Shown one piece after another: positions 1 through 5,815 of a stretch of 5,815 nt of DNA. The translations under genes were made by a program, and so were the position numbers. The DNA lies in the NCBI GenBank assembly GCA_023393655.1, contig JAEWKP010000247.1:1-5815 (forward strand). Reading direction: 5' to 3'. The stretch is from Pseudomonadota bacterium. GTDB taxonomy: Bacteria; Pseudomonadota; Alphaproteobacteria; Rhizobiales; Beijerinckiaceae. Numbering within the stretch: the stretch's first letter is position 1; every line of letters begins with the position of its first letter. The notes under the pieces are model-generated. The model did no database searches, was not told where the DNA came from, and saw only the letters and a program-made list of their open reading frames with translations.

Positions 1-28
1 CGCTGGAGCGTGCTTGCGATCTCCCGTC

Positions 29-51
29 GGCCGCCGGACGAGCCGGCGGCC
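29..51 (-). terminator. Stem-loop downstream of the solute-binding protein gene
   Basis: A perfect 9-bp inverted repeat (GGCCGCCGG at 29-37, CCGGCGGCC at 43-51) encloses the 5-nt loop ACGAG. It begins about 30 nt past the stop codon of the minus-strand solute-binding protein gene. The stem is entirely G/C. No T-run follows it on the minus strand, so it is not a canonical intrinsic terminator. It could stabilise the 3' end of the binding-protein message, so that this gene is expressed above downstream permeases, or act as a weak or Rho-assisted terminator. The remainder of 1-81 shows no start codon or ribosome site on the minus strand, so any following operon gene starts outside the window. 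Confidence 0.45.
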
Positions 52-81
52 GTGTGTGCGCGGATCAGCGCGCGATGCGCA

Positions 82-1386
82 TCAGGTCCGGTAGTAGCGC
101 TTGGCGCGGCGCTCGGCTTCCTTGGCCGCTTCTTCCGGCGTCGCCTGGCCGGCGCAGACGGACGCGACCATCTGCACGACCACATACTCGGCGTTCACGG
201 TGCCCGCGGCCTCGTTGATCGAGCCCTTGTAGCCGCTCCAGAGCGCGCGTTCCCAGGTGTCGCGATAGATCAGGATCTTGGGATCGCTCGACCAGACCTT
301 GCTGTCGGCATAGCCCTTGAGCGGCTGCGCCCAGTAGCCCGAGCTGCCGGTCAGCCACTTGTCGTAGTTCTCGCGCTCCATCATGAAACGCAGATAGGCC
401 AGCGCGGCTTTCGGGAACTTGGTGTGCTTGAACGCCATGGCGTTGATGATCAGCGCCGGCTCCGAGGGGCGCCCGAGCGGCCCGACCGGCATCATCGCAT
501 GGTTCAGGTCCTTGCCGATCGCCGCGGTCTTCTCGTCCTTCGAATTCTTGATCGAGAAATAGAGCGAGACGCCGTTCTGCGTGACCGAGACTTCACCGGC
601 CGACAGCGCCTTGTTGTTGCTGATGTCGAGCCAGGAGAGCGTGCCCGGGATGAAGGTCTCGTAGAGCGCCTTGGCGTATTTCAGCGCCTCGATCGTCTCC
701 TTGGAGTTGATCGTGACCTTGTTGTTCTCGTCGACCATATGGCCGCCATGGGTCCAGACGAGCCAGTTGCAGAAGGCGTTGCCGTCGCCGACGGCGTTGC
801 CGAGCGCGAAGCCGGCCGGATGGTTCTGCTCCTTGAGCTTGCGGCAGAGCTTGAGGAAGCCGTCCAGGTCCTTCGGGAAAGCGTCGAAGCCCGCTTCCTT
901 GACATGGGATTCGCGATAGACCGCCGGTGCGCCGGAGGCACCCATCGGGATCGAGACCCACTGGTTGGTCTTGTCCTTCTTGCCGTATTTCTCGGCGATC
1001 GGGTACCAGCCGCCGTTCTTCTTGCCGAGATCGTCGGCCAGCGCGGTGAGGTCGATCAGCTTGTCCGAGAAGATATGCGGATCATCGGCCCAGCCGACGA
1101 CGATATCGGGACCGGCGCCGGTATTGGCGGTGACCGCCGTCTGCGGCCGCAGGTCTTCCCAGCCGGCATAGTCGACCTTGACCTGCACGCCCGTCGCCTT
1201 GGTGAAGGCCGCGGTGTTCTCGTCGAAGATCTGCTGGTCGAGATCGACGAATTTGGTCGGGCGCAGCACGCGCAGGCTCGCACCCTTCTCGACATCGGCC
1301 TGCGCGATGGCCGAAGACAGCGGCAGGGTCGCGCCCGCCGCGAGGCCGGCGCCGCCGATCAGAACGTCTCTTCTGGAAATGCTCAT
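82..1386 (-). CDS. ABC transporter family 1 extracellular solute-binding protein, Tat-exported
   Basis: This is the periplasmic receptor of an ABC importer, 434 aa, which is normal for family 1 (SBP_bac_1-like) carbohydrate binders. It captures the ligand and delivers it to the membrane permeases. The N-terminus is a twin-arginine signal: S4-R5-R6-D-V-L, then a Gly/Ala-rich hydrophobic stretch to about residue 28, with cleavage likely near A-I-A-Q-A (28-30), implying export in folded form. The mature part begins with a beta-strand of the type L-R-V-L-R and continues with alternating alpha/beta segments rich in Trp and Asp, as in sugar binders. The start at 1386 is chosen because GGAGGAG lies 9 nt upstream and the twin-arginine motif then sits at the N-terminus. 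In-frame ATGs at 1443 and 1425 would add a low-complexity, non-signal extension. It lies 228 nt downstream of the MalK-type ATPase on the same strand. The family is clear. The ligand (sugar, polyol, sugar acid or glycerol phosphate) cannot be read from the sequence. Confidence 0.93.
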   Translation of the reverse strand: MSISRRDVLIGGAGLAAGATLPLSSAIAQADVEKGASLRVLRPTKFVDLDQQIFDENTAAFTKATGVQVKVDYAGWEDLRPQTAVTANTGAGPDIVVGWADDPHIFSDKLIDLTALADDLGKKNGGWYPIAEKYGKKDKTNQWVSIPMGASGAPAVYRESHVKEAGFDAFPKDLDGFLKLCRKLKEQNHPAGFALGNAVGDGNAFCNWLVWTHGGHMVDENNKVTINSKETIEALKYAKALYETFIPGTLSWLDISNNKALSAGEVSVTQNGVSLYFSIKNSKDEKTAAIGKDLNHAMMPVGPLGRPSEPALIINAMAFKHTKFPKAALAYLRFMMERENYDKWLTGSSGYWAQPLKGYADSKVWSSDPKILIYRDTWERALWSGYKGSINEAAGTVNAEYVVVQMVASVCAGQATPEEAAKEAERRAKRYYRT

Positions 1387-1395
1387 GGAAACCGT

Positions 1396-1402
1396 CTCCT
1401 CC
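1396..1402 (-). promoter_or_regulatory. Ribosome binding site that fixes the binding-protein start
   Basis: On the minus strand GGAGGAG is followed by a 9-nt spacer and the ATG at 1384-1386. It is a near-ideal Shine-Dalgarno site. It decides between this start and the two in-frame upstream ATGs at 1425 and 1443, which would place extra residues in front of the Tat signal. Confidence 0.8.
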
Positions 1403-1470
1403 GTTGGGGCGGCGGCGGCCTGCATGGGACCCCCGTCCTGCATGATGATGGGCGTTGACAGCGATCATCC

Positions 1471-1492
1471 GCCGCCCTGCCTTCGGGGCGGC
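1471..1492 (-). other. Stem-loop in the ATPase / binding-protein intergenic gap
   Basis: GCCGCCC (1471-1477) pairs with GGGCGGC (1486-1492), a perfect 7-bp G/C stem with an 8-nt loop. It sits inside the 228-nt untranslated stretch 1387-1614 between the two ABC genes, about 85 nt upstream of the binding-protein start. It could be an mRNA processing or stabilising hairpin that separates expression of the ATPase and the more abundant binding protein. No T-run follows on the minus strand. The rest of 1387-1614 holds no gene that I can support and no clear promoter on the minus strand. Confidence 0.4.
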
Positions 1493-1528
1493 GAATTTCT
1501 TGGAGCCGGGTCCGATCAGATTGAACCG

Positions 1529-1605
1529 ACCCGATCGGAAAGCCGCCTCGGATACTCTGCATCAGGAACGCGTGGCTCGACCGGATCGCATCGCAACCCG
1601 ATCGG
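1529..1605. repeat. Pair of direct repeats ACCCGATCGG
   Basis: The 10-mer ACCCGATCGG occurs at 1529-1538 and again at 1596-1605, 67 bp apart, in the gap just after the ATPase stop codon. Its core CCGATCGG is palindromic. It may be a protein-binding motif. It may equally be chance, since GATC-containing octamers are common in this GC-rich sequence. Confidence 0.3.
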
Positions 1606-1614
1606 CGCGTGCCC

Positions 1615-2667
<1,053 letters not shown>

Positions 2668-2671
2668 GCCG

Positions 2672-2680
2672 TCCTTCCCT
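2672..2680 (-). promoter_or_regulatory. Ribosome binding site of the ATPase gene
   Basis: On the minus strand AGGGAAGGA is followed by CGGC and the ATG at 2665-2667. This supports the chosen start and argues against the longer open frame that reaches back into the divergent regulator gene. Confidence 0.7.
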
Positions 2681-2726
2681 GTTTTCCGTTCCCTGATCAC
2701 GCGCTCGCCTTTCAGCGGCCCGCGAC

Positions 2727-2744
2727 CACAATCGGTTTCTTGTG
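2727..2744. promoter_or_regulatory. Inverted repeat, candidate operator in the ABC leader
   Basis: CACAA (2727-2731) and TTGTG (2740-2744) form a perfect inverted repeat around the 8-nt spacer TCGGTTTC. An overlapping repeat, TCGGT (2732-2736) with ACCGA (2745-2749), also has an 8-nt spacer. CACAATCG at 2727-2734 recurs inverted as CGATTGTG at 2780-2787. These lie between the likely ABC promoter and the ATPase start, where a bound repressor could block transcription. I infer that the adjacent GntR protein binds here. The sites do not match the textbook FadR-subfamily consensus TNGTNNNACNA. Confidence 0.4.
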
Positions 2745-2759
2745 ACCGAATGATGAAAG

Positions 2760-2791
2760 CGGACACCGTCTGATCCCGACGATTGTGTCCG
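2760..2791. promoter_or_regulatory. 7-bp inverted repeat in the divergent control region
   Basis: CGGACAC (2760-2766) and GTGTCCG (2785-2791) are exact inverted copies separated by 18 nt. The centre-to-centre distance of the arms is 25 bp, a little over two helical turns, which would fit a dimer contacting one DNA face. The right arm overlaps the CGATTGTG element at 2780-2787. As RNA it could instead form a hairpin in the ABC leader. It is a candidate operator for the divergent GntR regulator. Confidence 0.4.
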
Positions 2792-2808
2792 TTCCAATCT
2801 GCGATAAA

Positions 2809-2835
2809 GTCATACGATAGAAGCGGCCCTGTCAA
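2809..2835 (-). promoter_or_regulatory. Candidate sigma-70-type promoter of the ABC operon
   Basis: On the minus strand a perfect -35 hexamer TTGACA (2835-2830) is followed after 15 nt by TATGAC (2814-2809). With the standard 17-nt spacing the -10 would be TGACTT, which is weaker. Transcription would begin near 2800, giving a leader of roughly 130 nt to the ATPase start that contains the inverted repeats at 2727-2791. The -35 match and location are good. The -10 is imperfect, so this is a candidate only. Confidence 0.45.
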
Positions 2836-2847
2836 GCGCCGCCACAA

Positions 2848-2882
2848 CCTTCGGGATGCCTCAAATTTTGGCTGGCCGAAGG
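2848..2882 (+). other. Stem-loop in the 5' leader of the GntR gene
   Basis: CCTTCGG (2848-2854) pairs with CCGAAGG (2876-2882), a perfect 7-bp stem with a 21-nt loop containing the AT-rich near-palindrome CAAATTTTG (2862-2870). It lies directly upstream of the ribosome site (GGAGGGG, 2891-2897) of the regulator gene. It could modulate translation of the regulator, or the loop palindrome could be an autoregulatory site. Neither role is demonstrated. Confidence 0.3.
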
Positions 2883-2905
2883 CGCCCGAGGGAGGGGCAC
2901 CAGCG

Positions 2906-3682
2906 ATGCGGGTACGCGACTTCTCGCGGCCGACGACGCTCAATCCGGACCGGCTTTTCGGCCAGGTCGCCCAGAAGCTTGCCGTTGCGATCATCACCGG
3001 TCGCGTCCGGGCGGGCGAGGTCCTGCCGAACGAAGACGACCTGCGCTCCGAGATATCGGTCTCGCGCACCGCCTATCGCGAGGCGGTCAAGATCCTCACC
3101 GCCAAGGGGCTGGTCGAGGCCCGCCCGAAGAGCGGCACCCGCGCGGCACCGCGCGAGCGCTGGAACCTGCTCGATCCGGACGTCCTGTCCTGGCAGTTCG
3201 AGGCCGACCCAAACGAGAAATTCATCCGCGATCTCTTCGAGTTGCGACGCTTCGTCGAGCCGAGCGCCGCTCGTCTCGCCGCGCAGCGCCGGACCTCCGC
3301 CGACATCGCCCGGATCGAAGCCGCCTATCGCGGCATGGCCGACGGCGCGCCCTATGCCGAGGCGACGATCCGGGCCGACCTCGCCTTCCACGAGGCGATC
3401 TTCTCCGCCGCCCAGAACGCCGCATTGCAATGCCTGTCGAGCGCGGTCATCGCCACCCTGCAATGGTCGTTGCTGCTCAAGACCGGTGACGAAGCGGCCT
3501 ATATCGAATCATTGCCCGACCATGAGCATGTCCTGCTCGCCATCATCGACCGCGACGGCGACCTCGCCTCGGCCCGCATGGCCGGCCTCGTCATCGACAG
3601 CCTCAACACTACGCTGGCCTCGCTCGGCACGCATTTCGCGACGGAGGCTGGGAAAATCGCCAGAATAAAGCATACTAAATGA
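2906..3682 (+). CDS. GntR-family transcriptional regulator, FadR subfamily (FCD domain), DgoR-like
   Basis: This 258-aa DNA-binding regulator has an N-terminal winged helix (about 13-80, with the recognition-helix pattern S-V-S-R-T-A-Y-R-E-A at 51-60) and an all-helical FCD effector domain (about 104-240). FCD landmarks are L-R-R-F-V-E-P (113-119), Asp158 and His162 in D-L-A-F-H, and His206 before A-I-I-D-R-D-G-D. The usual last His of the FCD metal site (in a M-x-x-H pattern) is absent; Leu228 occupies that place. The linker W-N-L-L-D-P-D-V-L-S-W (86-96) and the overall pattern recall E. coli DgoR, the galactonate-responsive repressor, so a sugar or sugar-acid ligand is inferred. The start at 2906 is preceded by GGAGGGG with 8 nt spacing; an open upstream stretch to 2783 lacks family character. 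Divergent orientation suggests that it represses the ABC operon and itself. Subfamily secure; ligand inferred. Confidence 0.93.
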   Translation: MRVRDFSRPTTLNPDRLFGQVAQKLAVAIITGRVRAGEVLPNEDDLRSEISVSRTAYREAVKILTAKGLVEARPKSGTRAAPRERWNLLDPDVLSWQFEADPNEKFIRDLFELRRFVEPSAARLAAQRRTSADIARIEAAYRGMADGAPYAEATIRADLAFHEAIFSAAQNAALQCLSSAVIATLQWSLLLKTGDEAAYIESLPDHEHVLLAIIDRDGDLASARMAGLVIDSLNTTLASLGTHFATEAGKIARIKHTK

Positions 3683-3683
3683 G

Positions 3684-3705
3684 CGCCCCATTCCGCAGCG
3701 GGGCG
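3684..3705 (+). terminator. Weak hairpin after the GntR gene
   Basis: CGCCCC (3684-3689) pairs with GGGGCG (3700-3705), a 6-bp G/C stem with a 10-nt loop, starting just after the regulator stop codon. No T-run follows, so it may be a Rho-assisted end or only a 3'-stabilising structure. Confidence 0.4.
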
Positions 3706-3738
3706 TGATCGGGTAGCGCTCATGCGGCGGCGGGGCTA

Positions 3739-3778
3739 TGCCGTTCCGGCAGGCCGCGTAATTTGATTTTAATCGATT
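3739..3778 (+). promoter_or_regulatory. AT-rich control region before the dehydrogenase gene
   Basis: The gap 3683-3828 holds a conspicuous AT-rich island at 3760-3780 in otherwise GC-rich DNA. It contains TTTAAT (3768-3773), a possible -10 box, and the palindrome AATCGATT (3771-3778). A small perfect hairpin TGCCG-TTC-CGGCA (3739-3751) lies just upstream. The spacing to TTCCGG (3744-3749) is 18 nt, a poor -35. I infer that a promoter for the dehydrogenase and inhibitor genes lies here, independent of the regulator gene, but no strong consensus is visible. Confidence 0.35.
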
Positions 3779-3828
3779 CAGACAAGCCGAATCAACGCCC
3801 TTCGCCACATCTCACGGACAGCCAGACA

Positions 3829-4803
3829 ATGACAGCCTCCACCAAGCCTGAAATCGTCCAGACCGGCCCGCTGATGGCCTATGCCGCCGACCAGCTCAAG
3901 GCGCGCTTCACCGTCCATGAACTGTGGAAGGCGCCCGACCGCGGCGCCCTGCTGCGCGAGGTCGCGGACCGCGTGCGCGGCGTTGCCGCCGGGGGCGGCC
4001 ACAACCGGGTCGACGGCGCGCTGTTCGATGCACTTCCGAAGGTCGAGGTGATCTCGAGCTTCGGCGTCGGCTACGACCATGTCGACGCAGCCGAGGCCGG
4101 CAAGCGCGGCCTCGTGGTCACCAACACGCCGGACGTCCTCACCGACGAGGTTGCCGACCTCGCGCTGGGCCTGCTGATCGCCACCGTCCGCCAGCTCCCG
4201 CAGGTCGACCGCTATCTGCGCGAGGGCAAGTGGCTGCAGGGCAATTACCCGCTCACCACCTCGCTGCGTGGCCGCAAGGTCGGCATCGTCGGCCTCGGCC
4301 GCATCGGCAAGGCGGTGGCGCAGCGCATCGAGGCCTTCGGCCTGCCGGTCGTCTATCATGGCCGCTCGCGCCAGCCGGACGTGGCCTATCCCTATTATCC
4401 GTCGCTGGTCGACATGGCCGCCGATGTCGACACGCTGATCTCGGTCGCGCCGGGCGGTGCCTCGACCCATCACATCATCAATGCCGAGGTGCTGAAGGCG
4501 CTCGGCCCGAACGGCATCCTGGTCAATGTCGGCCGCGGCACCGTCGTCGACGAGCAGGCGCTGATCAAGGCGCTCAAGGACAAGACCATCCTCTCCGCCG
4601 GCCTCGACGTGTTCGAGGACGAGCCGCGCGTGCCGGCAGAGCTGATCGCGATCGAGCATGCCGTGCTGCTGCCCCATGTCGGCTCGGCCTCGGTCCATAC
4701 CCGCGAGGCGATGGGCCAGCTTCTGGTCGACAACATGGTTTCATGGTTCGATGGCAAGGGCCCGCTGACGCCCGTGTCGGAGACCCCATGGAAAAAGGCC
4801 TGA
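3829..4803 (+). CDS. D-isomer-specific 2-hydroxyacid dehydrogenase (glyoxylate/hydroxypyruvate reductase type)
   Basis: This 324-aa cytoplasmic enzyme reduces 2-keto acids (glyoxylate, hydroxypyruvate or aromatic relatives) to D-2-hydroxyacids with NAD(P)H. The substrate-loop motif S-F-G-V-G-Y-D (77-83) and the T-P-D-V-L-T-D-E segment (100-107) are followed by the Rossmann fingerprint G-L-G-R-I-G (155-160). The dinucleotide strand ends in H-G-R-S-R (177-181), whose Arg/Ser suggest NADPH preference. S-V-A-P-G-G (205-210) and N-V-G-R-G (233-237) follow. The catalytic triad is complete: Arg236, Glu265 and His283. The start at 3829 gives the family-like N-terminus ending in I-V-Q-T-G-P-L-M, although its ribosome site is weak (CGGA about 10 nt upstream). 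An upstream in-frame TTG at 3763 is less likely. It overlaps the next gene by 16 nt. Its substrate is uncertain: glyoxylate/hydroxypyruvate is the family default, while hydroxyphenylpyruvate is a contextual alternative given the dioxygenase downstream. Confidence 0.93.
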   Translation: MTASTKPEIVQTGPLMAYAADQLKARFTVHELWKAPDRGALLREVADRVRGVAAGGGHNRVDGALFDALPKVEVISSFGVGYDHVDAAEAGKRGLVVTNTPDVLTDEVADLALGLLIATVRQLPQVDRYLREGKWLQGNYPLTTSLRGRKVGIVGLGRIGKAVAQRIEAFGLPVVYHGRSRQPDVAYPYYPSLVDMAADVDTLISVAPGGASTHHIINAEVLKALGPNGILVNVGRGTVVDEQALIKALKDKTILSAGLDVFEDEPRVPAELIAIEHAVLLPHVGSASVHTREAMGQLLVDNMVSWFDGKGPLTPVSETPWKKA

Positions 4804-5579
4804 TCCGCCGGCTGCTGCCTCTGGTGATCCTCGCCGCCGGCGCCCTGCCGGCGGTCGCCCAGACGGCGCCGCTGCCGCGCGGCGCCGACAAGGCACCGGA
4901 GGCGATCCGCCGCTGGCTCGGCGCCTGGGACCTCGAACTCGCGGGCGCATCGCGAAGCTGTACGGTCACGCTCCGCGCGGAAGCCGCCGGCAACCGGCGG
5001 CAATTGCGGTTCCCCGCCACCTGCCGGCGCGCCTTGCCGGTGCTCGACACCGCCGCCTCCTGGACCTTGGCGGGCGGGCAACCCCAGTTCATGGATGCGG
5101 CCGGCAAGGAGGTCATCGGCTTCCAGAGCGGCACGCCCGAGACCGGGCTCGACGGCAAGGGCAGCGACGGCAAAGCCTATCGGCTGGCATCGCGGAATCA
5201 TCCCCGCATGGCGCCCCGGGCTCCGCAGAACCAGGCGGCGACCGCAGCCCAGCGCATCACGATCGTCGATCCGGCGACGGCGCCAGCGCCCGAGACCCTG
5301 CCGGGGCGCTATGTCCTGATGCGCCAGCAGAATCGCGAGGCCTGCCGCCTCCTGCTCTCGCCTCCAGCTGCCGATGGCCACCAGCCCGCCGCCTTCGAGG
5401 GCACATGCCCGGATACCGGATTGACGATCTTCGATCCCGTCGGCTGGCGCTATGCCGGCGGCCGGTTGACGCTCGTCGCCCGTCGCGGCCACGGCACCGA
5501 CCTCGTCTTCGAGAACGGTCAATGGCGCAAGGACCCGGCGGTCGGGGCGCCGCTCCTGATGCGCAAGCTCGCGCCATAG
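4788..5579 (+). CDS. Secreted protein with tandem AprI/Inh-like protease-inhibitor domains
   Basis: The 263-aa product has a Sec signal peptide: basic M-E-K-G-L-I-R-R, hydrophobic core 9-20, likely cleavage after A-V-A (24). There is no lipobox Cys, so it should be soluble in the periplasm. Two copies of a small beta-barrel domain follow, about 43-135 and 171-262. Each has G-x-(W/Y), a Cys pair 21 residues apart (58/79 and 186/207), a Trp 13 residues later (92, 220) and then A-G-G (95-97, 223-225), all exactly 128 residues apart. The pattern, especially D-P-V-G-W followed by G-x-L-T-L in copy two, matches the AprI/Inh family, whose characterised members inhibit serralysin metalloproteases and carry one disulfide. 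The linker 136-170 is Pro/Ala/Gln-rich. The ATG overlaps the dehydrogenase end by 16 nt and has GGAGA 4 nt upstream, implying translational coupling. No target protease is visible nearby. Inhibitor activity is inferred. Confidence 0.82.
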   Translation: MEKGLIRRLLPLVILAAGALPAVAQTAPLPRGADKAPEAIRRWLGAWDLELAGASRSCTVTLRAEAAGNRRQLRFPATCRRALPVLDTAASWTLAGGQPQFMDAAGKEVIGFQSGTPETGLDGKGSDGKAYRLASRNHPRMAPRAPQNQAATAAQRITIVDPATAPAPETLPGRYVLMRQQNREACRLLLSPPAADGHQPAAFEGTCPDTGLTIFDPVGWRYAGGRLTLVARRGHGTDLVFENGQWRKDPAVGAPLLMRKLAP

Positions 5580-5581
5580 CG

Positions 5582-5608
5582 CGCATGGCCGACAGAGCCG
5601 GCCATGCG
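5582..5608. terminator. Bidirectional hairpin between convergent genes
   Basis: CGCATGGCCG (5582-5591) and CGGCCATGCG (5599-5608) form a perfect 10-bp stem with a 7-nt loop. It lies in the 39-nt space between the stop codons of the inhibitor-like gene (plus) and the dioxygenase gene (minus), where a shared terminator is expected. No strong T-run is present on either side, so termination may be helped by Rho. Confidence 0.65.
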
Positions 5609-5618
5609 GTTCGCTTGG

Positions 5619-5815
5619 CTACTCCGCCGCGGCGGCCGGGCTCAGCACGCCCCTGCGAATCTGGTCTTCCTCGATCGATTCGAACAGGGCGCGGAAATTG
5701 CCCTCGCCGAAGCCGTCATCGCCCTTGCGCTCGATGAACTCGAAGAAGATCGGCCCGACCACCGTGGCCGAGAAGATCTGCAGCAAGACCTTGCTCATCC
5801 GGCCGGCCTTCTCGC
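5619..5815 (-). CDS. hppD: 4-hydroxyphenylpyruvate dioxygenase, C-terminal fragment (runs off the right edge)
   Basis: Only the last 64 complete codons are in the window; the gene continues beyond the right edge. The enzyme converts 4-hydroxyphenylpyruvate and O2 to homogentisate and CO2, the second step of tyrosine catabolism, in the cytoplasm. The visible part contains the highly characteristic C-terminal block: L-L-Q-I-F, then P-I-F-F-E-F-I-E-R, G-D-D-G-F-G-E-G-N-F-R-A-L-F-E-S-I-E and R-R-G-V-L. The first Glu in F-F-E is the carboxylate iron ligand of the 2-His-1-Glu site, and the G-F-G-x-G-N-F segment forms the active-site lid helix in known structures. It ends in a short Ala-rich tail with a TAG stop at 5619-5621. 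It is convergent with the inhibitor-like gene and shares a hairpin with it. Confidence 0.93.
   Translation of the reverse strand, partial: EKAGRMSKVLLQIFSATVVGPIFFEFIERKGDDGFGEGNFRALFESIEEDQIRRGVLSPAAAAE

Noticed and set aside
1387..1443. Upstream in-frame ATGs (1443, 1425) for the binding protein
   Set aside because: They add a non-signal stretch before the twin-arginine motif and lack a ribosome site as good as GGAGGAG before 1386.
10..1458. A 482-codon open frame on the plus strand opposite the binding-protein gene
   Set aside because: It is an antisense shadow produced by GC-rich codon usage: Arg/Asp/Val/Leu-rich with no family character. The minus-strand frame has a Tat signal, a good ribosome site and clear homology.
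1455..1460. A perfect TTGACA on the plus strand
   Set aside because: There is no recognisable -10 at 15-19 nt and no plus-strand gene downstream; it lies between two minus-strand genes.
2668..3069. An N-terminal extension of the ATPase reaching into the divergent regulator gene
   Set aside because: The extension has no ABC-family similarity, overlaps the regulator, and a good ribosome site supports the start at 2667.
3924..4787. A long upstream in-frame extension of the Inh-like gene across the dehydrogenase
   Set aside because: It is an out-of-frame shadow of the dehydrogenase. The ATG at 4788 has a ribosome site and starts a clean signal peptide.
4470..5522. A 350-codon minus-strand open frame opposite the dehydrogenase and Inh-like genes
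   Set aside because: It crosses two well-supported plus-strand genes, has no recognisable domain, and shows the usual composition of GC-rich antisense frames.

Overview
This 5.8 kb window is GC-rich chromosomal DNA from what looks like an alphaproteobacterium, most likely in the Hyphomicrobiales. That guess rests on base composition, the family mix (Tat-exported sugar-binding protein, AprI/Inh-type periplasmic protein) and protein texture. No 16S or other marker gene is present. I see no rRNA, tRNA, CRISPR array, insertion sequence or phage gene.

Left part (about 1-2850, minus strand): an uptake operon of the CUT1 carbohydrate ABC type. Transcription runs right to left. A candidate promoter at about 2809-2835 leads to a MalK/UgpC-like ATPase (1615-2667), a 227-nt gap, and a Tat-exported family 1 solute-binding protein (82-1386). 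No permease gene is inside the window. The permeases, if linked, lie beyond the left edge. A strong stem-loop (29-51) follows the binding-protein gene.

Middle (2668-3682): a FadR-subfamily GntR repressor (2906-3682, plus strand) is divergent from the ABC operon. The 238-nt shared control region carries several inverted repeats between the ABC promoter and the ATPase start. They are the best candidates for this regulator's operators. The regulator resembles E. coli DgoR, so a sugar or sugar-acid effector is plausible.

Right part (3829-5579, plus strand): a two-gene unit made of an NAD(P)H-dependent 2-hydroxyacid dehydrogenase (glyoxylate/hydroxypyruvate reductase type) and a secreted protein with two AprI/Inh-like beta-barrel domains, overlapping by 16 nt. 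A perfect 10-bp hairpin (5582-5608) separates this unit from a convergent gene at the right edge. That gene (5619 to beyond 5815, minus strand) is the C-terminus of 4-hydroxyphenylpyruvate dioxygenase, a tyrosine-catabolism enzyme.

Overall this looks like ordinary metabolic chromosome: a locally regulated carbohydrate importer beside a reductase. I did not find a convincing undescribed system. The most notable points are the exact internal duplication in the Inh-like protein, the clustered inverted repeats in the divergent control region, and the DgoR-like effector domain lacking one canonical metal ligand.
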